Shown: positions 33,431-45,370 of the stretch, in pieces | Layout: each line of letters starts with the position of its first letter | Numbering within the stretch: the stretch's first letter is position 1 | NCBI RefSeq assembly: GCF_965363235.1 | Contig: NC_134838.1 | Coordinates: 16,090,441-16,154,440 of the forward strand | Direction: 5' to 3' | Length of the DNA: 64,000 nucleotides | From: Mytilus galloprovincialis | Taxonomy: Eukaryota > Mollusca > Bivalvia > Mytilida > Mytilidae | Notes under the pieces: generated by a model | What the model saw: the letters and a program-made list of their open reading frames with translations, nothing else | What the model was told of the DNA's origin: nothing | Database searches by the model: none | Made by a program: the position numbers and the translations under genes

Positions 33431-34876
33431 CAAAACCTCTATTTAAAAATGGTCAAGTAATTATAACCAGGAAGATTTGGACTACACATAATAAAAAACC
33501 GCATGAGGAGCCTCAAATGTGATGTTTGGAGTTTGCGGGCTTCCCCTTTTAAACCAAACATCACATGCTGATTAGAACTATTCTGTTTACCTCTGAAATT
33601 TCATCGACAATTTTGAATATTCTTAGGTCACTTTCTATGGCAGGTGTCCTTTTGCACAAATTACTGCTTTTCAGAGATAAAATTGCGCCAATTTCGTTTT
33701 CTTTAAATCAATTAATTCATCTTATTGCGCTAATATTCGGAACTCAATTGCCCAATTTACCTGCACATATTTATCATACATAATAAATGACTTATTTATA
33801 TTCATTCTTATTTTTAACTTATAAAGTATCATATGTTCGAAGCTATTTCATCATAAAGAGGAAAATGTGGAAAGAAATGACTTAAAATGCATGTACAGGG
33901 AGAAGAAAACTGATTGCTTTGCTGAATATTTAAGATATGACAAAAGAGAAGAACTTGAATAAAAGCTTTTGCTGATTATGTTTAAGCCTCATATGTTGAT
34001 GGTGATGACTTGCTTTGTTTCCGTATGAGCTGAAACCCTATCTACCACAGGACGTACCACAAGTGGGGCAGAGACATACCACAATAATTACAATGAACTG
34101 TTTTATGCATCCCATCCCTTAATGTTCTTGTTGTTTGACAATATAGTGAAGCAACAAGCTACTAGATAAAATCAAATTGTGGAGTACCAATGCAGCAGCG
34201 ATAATTAGTAGATATGTTTCAGAAAAGGAAATATTTACCGTGTTAACTGCCGGTTCAGAGCCCGGATAAAGGAGGAGGGAAATCATGTTTCTTTTAATTG
34301 GAAAAATCTTATGTTCTATTTTCGTGCAAATAATACTGCAATGTATAACTAAGCATTTGAGAGGAAAAATAATGTGGCACAAAATGACGCATTTAAAAAA
34401 AACCCCAATTTAACCGATTTCTACCCTTTCTATATGTCAATTATACTTATTTAAATGTCACAGATTTATATGATAGACCTATATATTAATTTATTTATGT
34501 CTCAAGAGCAATAAATGGAAAAACTCATTATTACTTAATTTAGTGGGTTATTTTAGTGGACAATAGAAACAATTTTAAGTTGATCCCTTTCCTACGGCAA
34601 ATTACATGCATGTTATAATGCTTTGAAAGGAGGACAGATTTATTTACTTCAATTATCACCGTTACTTTAAAAGGTGTGATCAAAAGAAATCTCGAAAAAA
34701 GATTTACTGAATTATCAAAAAGAAGAATTATATATTGTTTAATCTTACGTCATCAATTCTATCTCAAAGCTTTAGCATGTCAATTTCATTTTTTTTCGTC
34801 ATACAATTTTCCAGGATTATACTATTGCCGAAGCTCAGTTGAACTTTTAGATGTCCTTCAGCTGGCCCCTAAAACA
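33431..34876. other. Intergenic; small inverted repeat at 33516-33567
   Basis: AATGTGATGTTTGG (about 33517) is inverted at CCAAACATCACATG (about 33554), a 13-bp stem with a loop of about 25 nt. The rest is AT-rich without recognised genes. Confidence 0.45.
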
Positions 34877-35110
34877 TATAGATATAGGAAGATGTGGTGT
34901 GAGTGCCAATGAGACAACTCTCCATCCAAATAACAATTTAAAAAAAGTAAACCATTATAGGTCAATGTACGGCCTTCAACACGGAGCCTTGGCTCACACT
35001 GAACAACAAGCTATAAAAGGCCCCAAAATTACTAGTGTAAAACCATTCTAACGGGAAAACCAACGGTCTAATCTATATAAAAAAACGAGAAACGAGAAAC
35101 ACGTATAAAT
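34877..35110 (+). repeat. SINE-like bivalve repeat, well preserved copy
   Basis: Runs ATAGGAAGATGTGGTGTGAG, TGCCAATGAGACAACTCTCC, AGGTCAATGTACGGCCTTCA, GGCTCACACTGAACAAC, AAAAGGCCCCAAAATTACTA, AACCAACGGTCTAATC. The family recurs at 37893-38010, 46618-46945, 50695-50800, 55145-55240, 57688-57722 and 63690-63880 on the plus strand, and at 8465-8786 and 31970-32080 on the minus strand. No obvious tRNA head was found. Confidence 0.8.
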
Positions 35111-36732
35111 TACAGAAATATGTATACTAGTACAGTGATAATGGGCGTTTCAGTCTTTTTGGGGGCACTTTTGCTAACTACCTCAAGTCGAATCCATTAA
35201 AGCAAATAATAATGAAAAGGAATGACTGTGCACACTAGCTTTAGATCGCAGAGTCATTCATATGGAGACATTTAATTAATTGTTTGGAGAGCGAAACACA
35301 AAACATGTCTCCTCGTTTAATATCATAGATAATGTACTTATCACACTTGCTGCTTATTCTCTGAGGTGTCCAGCCAGGACATGCATTGTTGAACTGCATG
35401 GTCGTTGAAGGAAATATAGAACGATATTGAATTGAATTGTGTCCCTTTGATCAATATTTCCATGTATATTTACCCTATGCCTTCTAAAAATTTATTAAAT
35501 TCTTCTATTATCGAAAAAATTATATAAAGTAAGTGCCTGGGCATGTTATTGTGAGGATCCTAATAGTGTCCGATCTCTTGTATGAAAAAAAAACTATTCG
35601 TTTTTGTAATTTACTTTTTTTAATTGCTTGCTTCCATGAAGCAATTCACCGACATATTTTCCATATTCAAAGTGACCTAAGCGTGACCTTTCTCGTAAAA
35701 ATCCGGTGACCGTAATACGCATGGATCTGTCATAGTACTGCAACTGACATCGAAAAAGACGCTTAGTTAACGAGTTTAATGGTCCGGAATAACACACGGC
35801 TGCAAATTGTTTTAAATAATAGAATAATATCTATATTTTAATTTCCGTCGGGTCGTAAAAAGTTTCTATGGTCACATTTTTGTATTTTATCCCTTTAATG
35901 GGGGTACCCCTCAATTTACGGTTTTGGGTAGTTATCCTAAAATCCAAAAATATATTTTTTGGTTACATTTCCCGCTATTTTCGTAAATATTTTCTATGCA
36001 CATATCATCAAGGATCATCGGAATGATGAAGACATAAATATAATACCATCTACAAGTAAAACTTTCAAACTTAAAGTTAGCTGTTTTTTAGGTAGAAATT
36101 TAACGCGTTTTTCTTTGAAAACGAGAAAACAGATGATTCAAAAATAGTATTTGACATTTGGGAGGACAAAACATATTATTGCGATACTGCATGCAAATTT
36201 TGTTGGGCAAATTCCAAACAATTTTGTCAAAAACTCAAAAATAAAAACATCATTTGTACCTTTTTTAATTACGGAAATTTCCTATCCGTCAATCAGCTCC
36301 ACCATTTATTTTTTCCTTCACCATCAATTTGATAGTTTCGATGTGATTATGTAGATTTTGTAGAAGAAGTTAATTTATTTTTGAGTGATTTGAATATATA
36401 TAGCAGTTCTTTCGTGTATTTTCTGTAAATAAGTTATATTTTTGTTAATAAAATTTTGACTTTATATAAAAGTTAACCAAATCCTTCGGATAAGAGGTTT
36501 TTCCGGATAATGACTATAGTTGACATTGTGTGAAAATACATTGTATGTCAATGTTTAACCTCAGAGCAATTAATATGCATGCAAGTGGTACTATTGAAGA
36601 TTCGCAGAGATTTGGTGTGTGACAAGGTGATGCTAAAACCAACTTCTCTTAATATTCTGCTTTCCGTGGGCGAATCATCAGTGATGTTATGAGACTTGCA
36701 CCAGAAGGCAAAATTGGTGCGTCTTTAAATTA
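35111..36732. other. AT-rich intergenic stretch
   Basis: No recognised gene. The 35640-35800 part has CGTAAAAATCCGGTGACCG, possibly an old inverted member of the repeat at 30180 and 39180; this is weak. Confidence 0.45.
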
Positions 36733-37140
36733 GATTGATTGATTGTTGGTTGCTTAACGTCCAGTGACAAATATTTCATGCATATTCAGGACGAGAACAA
36801 GTTAACAATAAAAACAATAGGTAGGTTTTGTCATAATAGAGGCCATTCGGGATGATGATCGGGAAAATTTAGACTGCCACTGGAAAAGGATGGTATATTG
36901 GATTGGGACAGAAATTTTCCATTGCAACAGGCCACCTTCGGACTCCTCAAAGAGTTGATGCAAGGGTTTTAACATGCAAAGAACGTGACACTCCCTTTAC
37001 ACGAGGCATCGGACTTAACGTCCCCATTCTGAGCGGACGTTACTGCGAACTTGATACATCCCGCACAGCCAAACGGACGCCCCACTTCGTTTTACTGCCG
37101 GTCGGGAGAAGACCAAGTGACCATATTTCGTTTCCCCAGT
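36733..37140 (+). repeat. Dispersed repeat (GCTTAACGTCCAGTG family), higher GC
   Basis: Starts GATTGATTGTTGGTTGCTTA, then ATGCATATTCAGGACGAGAA, and continues with the unusually GC-rich ACAGGCCACCTTCGGACTCC and CGGACTTAACGTCCCC. Its head is shared with 27902-27970. A 158-codon open frame from 36903 covers it but has no protein family resemblance, and the composition fits a repeat, so I do not call a gene. Confidence 0.5.
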
Positions 37141-37689
37141 CACCCTTGGGGAACTTTAAATTAAAAACAACAGAAATCCATACATGTGATCAAACTGATC
37201 GACATGTATCCTCACAACCTGACACTTTTATACGATCTCGCGCTCAGTTTCTTCCTTGTAGTTTGGATATGAAAACAGGGTTTTTGTGTAAAAGACAAAC
37301 CTTTAAAAAAAAACCCAGAAAACTACGCAAAACTGAGTCCTCTAAACGTGTTGACAGTCTTTTAAGTTGTGCTTATTAATGTGAGTAATCATTTATCCAT
37401 GCATAACCAAGTACTTATTGAAGTCAACACCTGTGCAATTAAGTAAAACAGTTACTGAAAAATTAGAATTTGAACTTGCTGTCAGTTCATTAATAACGAT
37501 TGTTAGTGATGTGATTTGTTCTTCCATAAAAAAAAAGCCTTTCTCATGTAGCACATCCTCTATATATACCGATCAATTTTACCCAAGATTGTCTCTGATG
37601 CTTACCAAACTGCCAAATTCCAGAACTAACTAGATATTGTGACACCTTACAATTCAGACACAGTGGGGCCAAGGGATATAAAATAAAGA

Positions 37690-37894
37690 GTTTAGTTCTG
37701 AACTCAATTTAGGGGATGCCATATCTGCTGCAGGAAAATTGAAGTCTATGTTAAGACTTTCAGAATTACACCAAGGTGTGTCTGAAAATATTAAGGATAC
37801 ATTAAAAGAAGAACAATTACTTCACCCTGCCACCAGTGCTCTTATGAGCTATGTCCTCGTTTTGGTATTTCTATGGAAATGCATAGCTTGTTAA
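37690..37894 (+). pseudogene. Coding-like fragment, partner of 12525-12620
   Basis: Reads EFSSELNLGDAISAAGKLKS, MLRLSELHQGVSENIKDTLK, EEQLLHPATSALMSYVLVLV and then a stop. It shares AISAAGKLKSML, LSELH and GVS with the fragment at 12525. The peptide looks helical and soluble (many Leu, Lys, Glu). No start codon or splice site delimits it. Probably a piece of a host gene or a transposon protein that has been copied; family not recognised. Confidence 0.4.
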
Positions 37895-38010
37895 TAGATA
37901 TAGGAAGATGTGGTATGAGTGCCAACGATACAACACACCATCCAAGTCACAATTTATAAAAGTAAACCATTATAGGTCACGGTCCGGTCTACACGGAGCC
38001 TAGGCTCAAA
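37895..38010 (+). repeat. SINE-like repeat, truncated copy
   Basis: ATAGGAAGATGTGGTATGAG, TGCCAACGATACAACACACC, GTCACGGTCCGGTCTACACG; the head of the family at 34877, ending at the CACGGAGCCTAGGCTCA phrase. Confidence 0.75.
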
Positions 38011-39179
38011 AGTTCATTTGTTAGCTAATTGATAAAAATAACACAAAGGCGCTTCTGAACCGTATATTGTCCCTAAAGATAACAAAAATTCGCAAATGGA
38101 TGGCTATTACAAAATCAATCGTTTCTGTAGCAACATTCGCCCCATTACATTTTGGATTGGCAGTGCAGATACATCATGCATATGCATATGGGAATATGGG
38201 TCACTAACATTGATCGAAACTTTGTACTCACATTTCTTTTGTGTTTCCTATGCAAAGGTAAGACTATATCTGACGAGTTTGACCGAATCATGACGGTATT
38301 TACGCTCCAGATAGCATTTGTACTCAAAAACTGTGTTTGCTTTGAACAAACTCTGTCCTACGCAAATCATGTTCTTATGAAAAAGGGAAGTGTCTTGTAA
38401 TGCTAATACGCGTACTGAATCCGCATATGATGACTAAGAGATTGATTCATGTCCCTATTTTATGAATACTTGAGCTATTGTGTGTCACTTTTAAAAGTTA
38501 TATAAGGATCATGACTAATTTTGAATTACAATATTAGAAAATTGGCATTGCATTGTATAATTTTTCATCCTTCCCTTAAAAAATTAATGAGTTAACTTTT
38601 TTACCAGGATTATCCAACTAAAAAAATGTTCATGCACCAAACTGACTTTGTTTTACACTCATTTTTTTTAAACCTCGCATTCGCCTCGTGTGACTATAGT
38701 ATATTTTGTGTTACAACTGCTCTGTCTAGACTTTGCAAATACACAATATGTATTTATCTATAACTAGATACTAATTTTCACAAAATACACAACCTTTAAG
38801 ATGCAAAATTAAAAACACTGTTTCAGCGCTTGAATTTTGTTTTTTTCAAAGATAGAAAAAATATTGAAATAATTTGATAAACTGGTGTTTTATACTTTAG
38901 AAAATAATTCTGTAATATACTATAGTGAAATAGTATACACAATATGAAAGTTTATGGATGTGAAAAGGTCAAGGCCACTTCTTCTTTTGCTATGTCTTAA
39001 ATGGAAAAAAATCAGAAGGTTCCAAATCAACGCCATTTTTTAATGGCAGCTTTTCATATAAGTAGTCAAATTTGTCGTTTTAACATCGTTTATACCATAT
39101 GCTTATGATTGAATCGTTTTTGTAGCATTCTATTGAATAAATATCAGAATATTTCTCCTTTTTGTCCTTGTGGTTGAAA
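38011..39179. other. AT-rich intergenic stretch
   Basis: No supported feature. A donor-like CAAAG/GTAAGA at about 38257 follows a 35-codon open frame, but no matching acceptor or family resemblance is seen. Confidence 0.45.
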
Positions 39180-39340
39180 TGTTGATATTTTTAGGTCTGA
39201 CCTTTGACCTCAATTTCACAAAATTGTGACCACTCTGGATTTTTACGACCCAACTTTTCTTATTATACACGTTTTCCTCTTTCCATCGATATATAATTTA
39301 GGTGTGTGTTCTTCCGGACCATTAAAGTTTTAAAAAATGA
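39180..39340 (+). repeat. Dispersed repeat, second copy of 30180-30325
   Basis: GGTCTGACCTTTGACCTCAA, GTGACCACTCTGGATTTTTA, ATATAATTTAGGTGTGTG, followed by CCATTAAAGTTTTAAAAAATG. Moderately diverged from the other copy. Confidence 0.55.
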
Positions 39341-42300
39341 ACTCTGGTTGCAGTACTATCACTGAAGTAAACTATTATCTGATTCGACTTGATATACACG
39401 TTCTCAATATCCATACTTCTTTGTTGATTGTTTACTGTAAGGTGACAATCGGTAAACTACGGCTTCCAAAAACGACAATTAATGAGCTGCCATATTAACA
39501 CTTCATAACAGACAGACAGAAAAAAATGACGATTATACGATATTTTTTGCGTAAAAAATGATAAAATCGTGCACAGAAGACTAAGTTAATGATATATACA
39601 TGCATTGATTCAAGAATTGGGTAAACATTATTTTTCACCAGTCACTCGTTTCGTATGACTTTAAGATAACTACTACGTAAATGATCGTTTCATGAAATTT
39701 GGTTAGTGAGTAAAGAGCACTTAAAAATACACAATAATATACCAGAAAATATATAAAAGTAAGTATATAAATAATTTTTAACATCGGAAAATTACTTTCG
39801 CCTAGCACGTAATAGTTGCATAGTTTTTTTTATAACTTCATTTTGAATTTAATTGTCTTTTCTCAAAAATTGAAATAAAAATAATTGGAGTCACCGCATT
39901 CGCGTTTTGTCGCATACATCATTCATCTAACTACGCCGAGTATATCAACAATACGTAAATTTCATACTTTCACATTTTCGATATTTATCTGCATGCCAAA
40001 GTTTCATAAAAATCCATCAGATCGACCAAAAAACAAATCAGATTTAGAAGCAAAACTTCTTTACGCAACATAACTAACAGTCTCAGACGGAATGGAATCC
40101 AAAACTAAAAGTAATAAAGGATACGCAACAGAAGAAACCCACTCATATCTGAACCCATATAGCTGAGTCGTTGAAAAGAGTGGGGTACACCTAACAAAAT
40201 GAATTTTACAAATCAAGTAATTTTTTTATGAAAATTTATAGGTCCAAAATGACCCTTTAGACGCTATAAATAAATAAAAAAGCTAACAAATCCAAACAAT
40301 TTTATGATAGCTGTTTAAAAGTTATATCAATGAAGTGTTTAAATATTCGTTGTACACGACTTCTGAAATTAAGTATTTTTTTGTTTGCTTTGGGGATATA
40401 TTATCTATCACAATCGATCGATTCACCTGATCTTTGTTGTTTTGATCGTCGCATTTTGATCAAAATAACATTAAAAGTCTTTTGTATTTCAACTTATTAG
40501 CGCTATTGGATCAAAGTGTTAACAGGTGTGTAGAAAGTTTTGGTCTCTGATCATCGAACCCTGCCGCCATGTTGTTTATAGTCACCTAAGCAACTCATTT
40601 GCATATGAACTGCTATTAGCGTGAAATTTCACTTTTGAACTTTGACTACATTTGGGATTTAAAAAAGTCTTCTGAAAGTTTCAAAAATGTGAAGAAAAAA
40701 GTTGACGCAATTGTAGTGGATTTTTAAGTGTTTATATGTATATATTGTTTATTGGATAATAAAAGAAGGAATATATATTCATGGAAAGGAAAAAGTAAAT
40801 TATATAAAAATGCCGCTAAAACAGGTAGGGACTTTAAATGGACAGAATACAAATACTTCTGTATTTAATTAAATCTCTTAAGTATTATTAAATGTCTGAA
40901 ATATATGATAAAAGCCGTATTACATGTTAATGAACTTTTAAGATATGAACATAAACTACTTTTTTCTTCATTTTTCTCATAATTTACTGCAACAGATTTT
41001 CATAATAAATTTGATAAAAAAAGTTAATAACCTCTATTACTCTTTTGTGTTTTAATATGGAACATAAACAAAGTCTTTGGAAAATAGGCATAAACATCAG
41101 ACTGTCATTTATCCAATGTAAAGTCCGAAAGATTTCCAACTTTTCCAACATCTTCATATATATACGTGAAAAGGCATGAATGAATAAACATACTAAAAAT
41201 ACAAACCTTTTTTGAACGTTGCATGTTTGTAAGCAGCAACAGAAAAGCATTTTTTTTTGTAGTTCTGTTTATACCGTTTAAGTTTTGTATTCTCCGCTGT
41301 TTTTTCTTGTGTTGTTCTTAACATTTTATAGTTCTGGCTTTCAAGACAAATGGTCTTCAGTATACAATGTAGCTCCCAACGACGAACAAGCTATTCAAAG
41401 TCTTTTCGGTTCAAATGAGACGACTCCATATCATACCCTTACAATAAATTCAATAAAAAGTTAAAATGAAATATTACAAATTCGAGTGGCAAGGGTCAGC
41501 AAAAACAAAAATAAAACTTGTGTGAAGTTAAGAAATCATTGTTCATGATTTCAAGCATCCCGGCTGTGGGGAAATACATTTTGGAAATCTGCATATGGTG
41601 TATATGGTGCAATAAACAAACATAATATAGGTATTTACATGTCGGATTTAAAGTGCATCTGCATGTATTAAACAAGTAACAGAAGAACAAACTGTACCGG
41701 ATGCCCTTAACAATTTTTTCAGAATTTACATTATTAGTATTTTTATAAATCAGATATAAATGCATACCACTGAGTAGTTATAAAGGTCATTCAGATCATG
41801 AACAAGCGATCGAGAATTTGTCATGCAAGAAACTTTTTCTGTTAATATCATTTTGCACATATCCCATCTGGAAATACGTTTGTGGGTTTAACAGTCAAAT
41901 TGGTGGATTAAATGTTATATTTGTGCGGCTAATGTATAACAGGGCTCTCTAGTACAAAATCCATTTATGCTCAATGTTCTTTGCGGAAAAAACAGCGGAT
42001 ATGCAGGGTGACGTGCATGAAGCCGTAAACTGCTTCAAGTATAATTTTTTTTAAACTCCTTTTTGTCGACACTATCATGGCATGAATTACGTAAGAAATA
42101 CTCGTATAGTTGTCCGTTTGAAGTTTGCCATTACGTTTTACTAGTCACTATGCTAATGCTGCAGTGGTCAATTCAGTTGTTTTTTTACACTTAGTTGTGT
42201 TTTATCAAGACTATGCATGAAAGATCAGCAATATGTGGTATTTGGATTTGATTTATGAATTGTATGTCCAATCTGACAAATTATAAGACGTTATAATTTG

Positions 42301-42599
42301 TTTGGTTTATGGCTATAGCAAGGCCGGTGAATGTCACACTTCAAGAAATCGCTTCGAGTAATAGCAATTTGGTTTAATGTTTGTATCGGCACTCCGGCAT
42401 CAATGCGGACCCGGCAGTTCTTGAAGTAAAACTGAATTCTCTTATAAGGCCTTAACCTGAATAGTTAACAATAATTTTGTTATAACATCTTAACGTAGGA
42501 TCTTCTAACATTAGAATGCTCCTGCTTTGTATCGGCTAACTAAACTACATAAAAACGTTAAATATCGGTTCTTCTTGGATTTTCAAGTATAGTAAGCAT
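39341..42599. other. AT-rich intergenic stretch without recognised gene
   Basis: More than 3 kb with only short open frames on both strands. I see no splice-flanked conserved exon, RNA gene or transposon end. Confidence 0.45.
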
Positions 42600-42605
42600 A
42601 GTAAT

Positions 42606-42830
42606 GAGGCCCCTCATGGGGGGGTCCTAGTAATCACATAATCACCATTTTTTTGCCAATATAATCACATAATCATTAAATATTTGCTTATCTTTAGTAA
42701 TCAAATAATCATAAACTAAAAATACAGTCCTAGGTAATCAAATAATCATGAAATATTTGGCTTAATAATCAAATAATCATTAAAAAAACGGCCAAGTAAT
42801 CACATAATCAAAAACCCCATGAGAGCCCTC
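42606..42830. mobile_element. 225-bp MITE with 6-bp target duplications
   Basis: The ends are GAGGCCCCTCATGGGG (42606-42621) and CCCCATGAGAGCCCTC (42815-42830), inverted with two mismatches in 16 bp. The element is flanked directly by AGTAAT on both sides (42600-42605 and 42831-42836). The interior consists of repeated TAATCAMATAATCA phrases separated by short A/T-rich spacers, i.e. an internal minisatellite. Too short to encode a transposase; mobilisation in trans is inferred. Confidence 0.85.
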
Positions 42831-42836
42831 AGTAAT

Positions 42837-43429
42837 TTAAGTGTTTCACAACTTAATTATATTTAAGTCCATTTTCGTATATCCTAGACTCCAATTAAAG
42901 ATCTTATTATACTATGAATTTTGTATTCAACCAAAGGGATTCAAGGATAGTATCATTCTTTTGGATAAAAAAACGCCTTTAAAAAAAAGATAAATTACGT
43001 TTTTTTTATGGTTTTTTTTTCAGGTCAAAGCGGTTGATAAAAAAAATCCCGTTCGATTCTCGTACCAATTTTTTCAAACAGCAATTACAACTTTAATCGA
43101 TTAGCCGTTTGCAAATCTCTTTCGCTGCTGCAACTCAAAAGTTAGAAGAGAGTCAGCTTACGGTTTACATACATTACCTACCCCCCCTCCCCCCCCCCCC
43201 CCCCCCCGCGGTCATTTTTTTTACAAAAAAAAACAAAGGGAGGAGAAAATGCTAATTGTTAACAAACAAATCATTATTAAGCATGACCCATATAAAAGAA
43301 GAAACGGAAATTTAAAATACATTGTAAAATAGCAATGTCGTAAAATTACGACAGCCGTAACTGTACGATATCAAGACCTTTTGACGACACCTGGGGAAAA
43401 ACAGAAAACTGTTGGAAGAAAAAAACCAC
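42837..43429. other. Intergenic; poly-C run at 43191-43207
   Basis: Seventeen bases that are C except for one T at 43198, then GCGG. Otherwise AT-rich with nothing recognised. Confidence 0.6.
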
Positions 43430-44590
43430 TATCTTTCTATCTATCTATCTTCCCGTCAAGGAGTGGACTCATATTTGAGTGTATATACTCCAGCGTGAGT
43501 GAACAGCTAAAAACCTTCAAGTATTTACAGTTAAAAAGAGATCTGTATGTACAGTTAAAAACGGTGCTGTAATTTAGATGTGGAGTAGTGTACATGTCGA
43601 CACGCTGACATCTTGGATGGCGTGTCGAAAGTGTTCCACAGACGGGGAAGCTCGGATATCTGGAGGTATTTTGTTCCAGGATATGATGGTGGCTGGGATG
43701 AATGAATATTTAAAGCAGTCCAGTCTGGTCCTTATCTGTCTGATGTTATTTGACACGGAACCACGGGTTCTGGTATCATGATGGCTGAGCAGGTGGTGAA
43801 CAGGAACTTCTACAATATGGTTTATTATCTTGTAAAACATGATGACTCTGCTCCTGGCTCTCCTATGTTCCAGTGGTTCCCAACCTAGTTGCTGGGTCAT
43901 TTTAGTCACACAACCTGGTTCCCTCGAGAAAAAGTCCCCCATTACGAATCTAGCAGCCTGGCGTTGTACGTTTTCCAGTTGTTGGATTTGTTGTTGCTGG
44001 TAGGGATCCCAGACAGCGCTGGCGTACTCGAGGACGGGTCTTACTAAAGTTGTGTAGGCTTGACTTTTTACTTCCTGAGGACAACTCCTGAGGTTCCTTC
44101 GCAGGAATCCAACAGATCTGGAGGCTTTGGCTGTGGTCTGGTTACGCCAAGACAGGTCCTTGCTGATGTATAAGCCAAGGTATTTCCCGCCTGGGACGCT
44201 TTCAAGGGTATGGCCATGCAGATGGTAATCGCATATGGTGGGTTTGCGTTTCTTGCTGATATGGATGGTGGTGCATTTTTGCGGGTGGAACGCCATTTGC
44301 CAATCATTTTCCCATTTTTCTAATTTATCAAGGTCGTTTTGTAGCTTGGTGGAATCGCTAGTGGATCGAATAGGACGATATAACAGGCAGTCATCAGCAA
44401 ACAATTTCACGCTCAAGTTAACCGATTCAGGGAGGTCATTGATGAAGACAAGAAAGAGCAGGGGTCCCATTACTGTACCTTGTGGTACACCAGAAACTAC
44501 CTCTGCTTCGTCTGACTGTGTTCCCTCCACTAGGACATGTTGTTTCCTACTGTTCAGGAAGCTATCCAAGTCACTTAGCATACAGCAGTT
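43430..44590 (-). mobile_element. 5'-truncated non-LTR retrotransposon (LINE)
   Basis: Only the distal RT and C-terminal part of ORF2 remain (44590-43574), followed by about 120 bp of 3' untranslated sequence ending in GATA repeats (minus strand; CTATCTATCTATC at about 43436-43450). A tail of short tandem repeats rather than poly-A is common in CR1/L2- and jockey-like groups. 5' truncation is the usual outcome of target-primed reverse transcription. Target-site duplications were not identified. Confidence 0.8.
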
Positions 44591-44617
44591 ATTTGAAGTC
44601 CGGTATACATATGACAA
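43574..44617 (-). CDS. Partial LINE ORF2: reverse transcriptase C-terminal half
   Basis: The 347-codon open frame covers RT blocks from LDSFLNSRKQHVLVEG onward: VVSGVPQGTVMGPLLFLVFI (block 4), the active-site FADDCLLYRP, WQMAFHPQKC, KYLGLYISKDLSW, then the thumb and C-terminal region ending HIVEVPVHHLL and FIPATIISWNKIPPDI. The first catalytic aspartate region and the endonuclease are absent because of 5' truncation. The first 15 or so residues (SYVYRTSNNCCM) are probably flanking sequence. The frame has no stop, so the insertion is fairly young. Confidence 0.88.
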   Translation of the reverse strand: MSYVYRTSNNCCMLSDLDSFLNSRKQHVLVEGTQSDEAEVVSGVPQGTVMGPLLFLVFINDLPESVNLSVKLFADDCLLYRPIRSTSDSTKLQNDLDKLEKWENDWQMAFHPQKCTTIHISKKRKPTICDYHLHGHTLESVPGGKYLGLYISKDLSWRNQTTAKASRSVGFLRRNLRSCPQEVKSQAYTTLVRPVLEYASAVWDPYQQQQIQQLENVQRQAARFVMGDFFSREPGCVTKMTQQLGWEPLEHRRARSRVIMFYKIINHIVEVPVHHLLSHHDTRTRGSVSNNIRQIRTRLDCFKYSFIPATIISWNKIPPDIRASPSVEHFRHAIQDVSVSTCTLLHI

Positions 44618-44729
44618 TACAACAAAAACTTAGTTGAATTACATATATCCCATACAGCATTTAATGCCCAGGTTTAACTGTATAAGCTTCACCATGAAGT
44701 TAAAAAGGGACTGCACAAATCCATCAACA

Positions 44730-44800
44730 ACAACACAATAACAATTTTTATTTGTCAATCAAGACCCCCTAGGAGCAGTACAATTACAGTTTAAAATTAA
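44730..44800 (-). repeat. Possible 3' end of another LINE
   Basis: The minus strand reads TGATTGACAAATAAAAATTG followed by TTATTGTTGTTG, which looks like a LINE 3' end with a TTG tail. Only the tail is recognisable. Confidence 0.3.
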
Positions 44801-45056
44801 AGTGTACAAATAATCATCAGGTAACGTTTTTTGATATCAAGGAATTATTAAAAATGAAATTGGTATTGCGTTCCGTCTTATTTTATACTAGACTGATAAA
44901 TATATATTTTACTCAAAGATTCATACAAATGAGACCAGAAAAAGGAAGTACATTGTAGATTTCTGCACAGATGCGGGAATTCAAAACATGATATCAAAAA
45001 AATTGAACGATTTTGAGTTCATTAGTATAATGGAAATTTCGGGAAAATTTCCTGAT

Positions 45057-45370
45057 TTTTTTTTTTTTTTTTATTAATTTTTCGACTGTTATTGGGGACC
45101 TCGTCCCCGAATAACGTCTAGATAGGTTATTTTTATGCCCAACCTATAGTCATTATATAAATGTCTTCCCGTTTGTGCATCCATTTGATTGTCCGTTTAT
45201 CTGTCATTACATGTTGTATGTCCAGCTTCACGTTAAAGTTTTTGGTCAAGGTAGTTTGTGATGAAGTTGAAGTTCAATCAATATTGATCAACTTTAAACA
45301 TTGGTACACATGTTCTCTATGATATGATCTTCGACCCTAATTTAAATGCCGAATGACAGTTTTTACCCAA
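45057..45370 (+). repeat. Dispersed bivalve repeat (GGACCTCGTCCCCGAATAAC family)
   Basis: After a T run at about 45057-45073 comes a small hairpin GGGGACCTCGTCCCC, then TATGCCCAACCTATAGTC, AAAGTTTTTGGTCAAGGTAG and TGTTCTCTATGATATGATC, phrases common in bivalve genomic repeats. No coding capacity. Confidence 0.55.

Noticed and set aside
36903..37379. 158-codon open frame in GC-richer DNA
   Set aside because: It covers a dispersed repeat whose head recurs at 27902 and it shows no protein family resemblance; composition explains the open frame.
38152..38400. Frame with donor-like CAAAG/GTAAGA
   Set aside because: No acceptor, no family resemblance, and an overlapping frame on the other strand of similar length.
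43578..44633. Plus-strand frames across the LINE
   Set aside because: Antisense shadows of the LINE ORF2 fragment.
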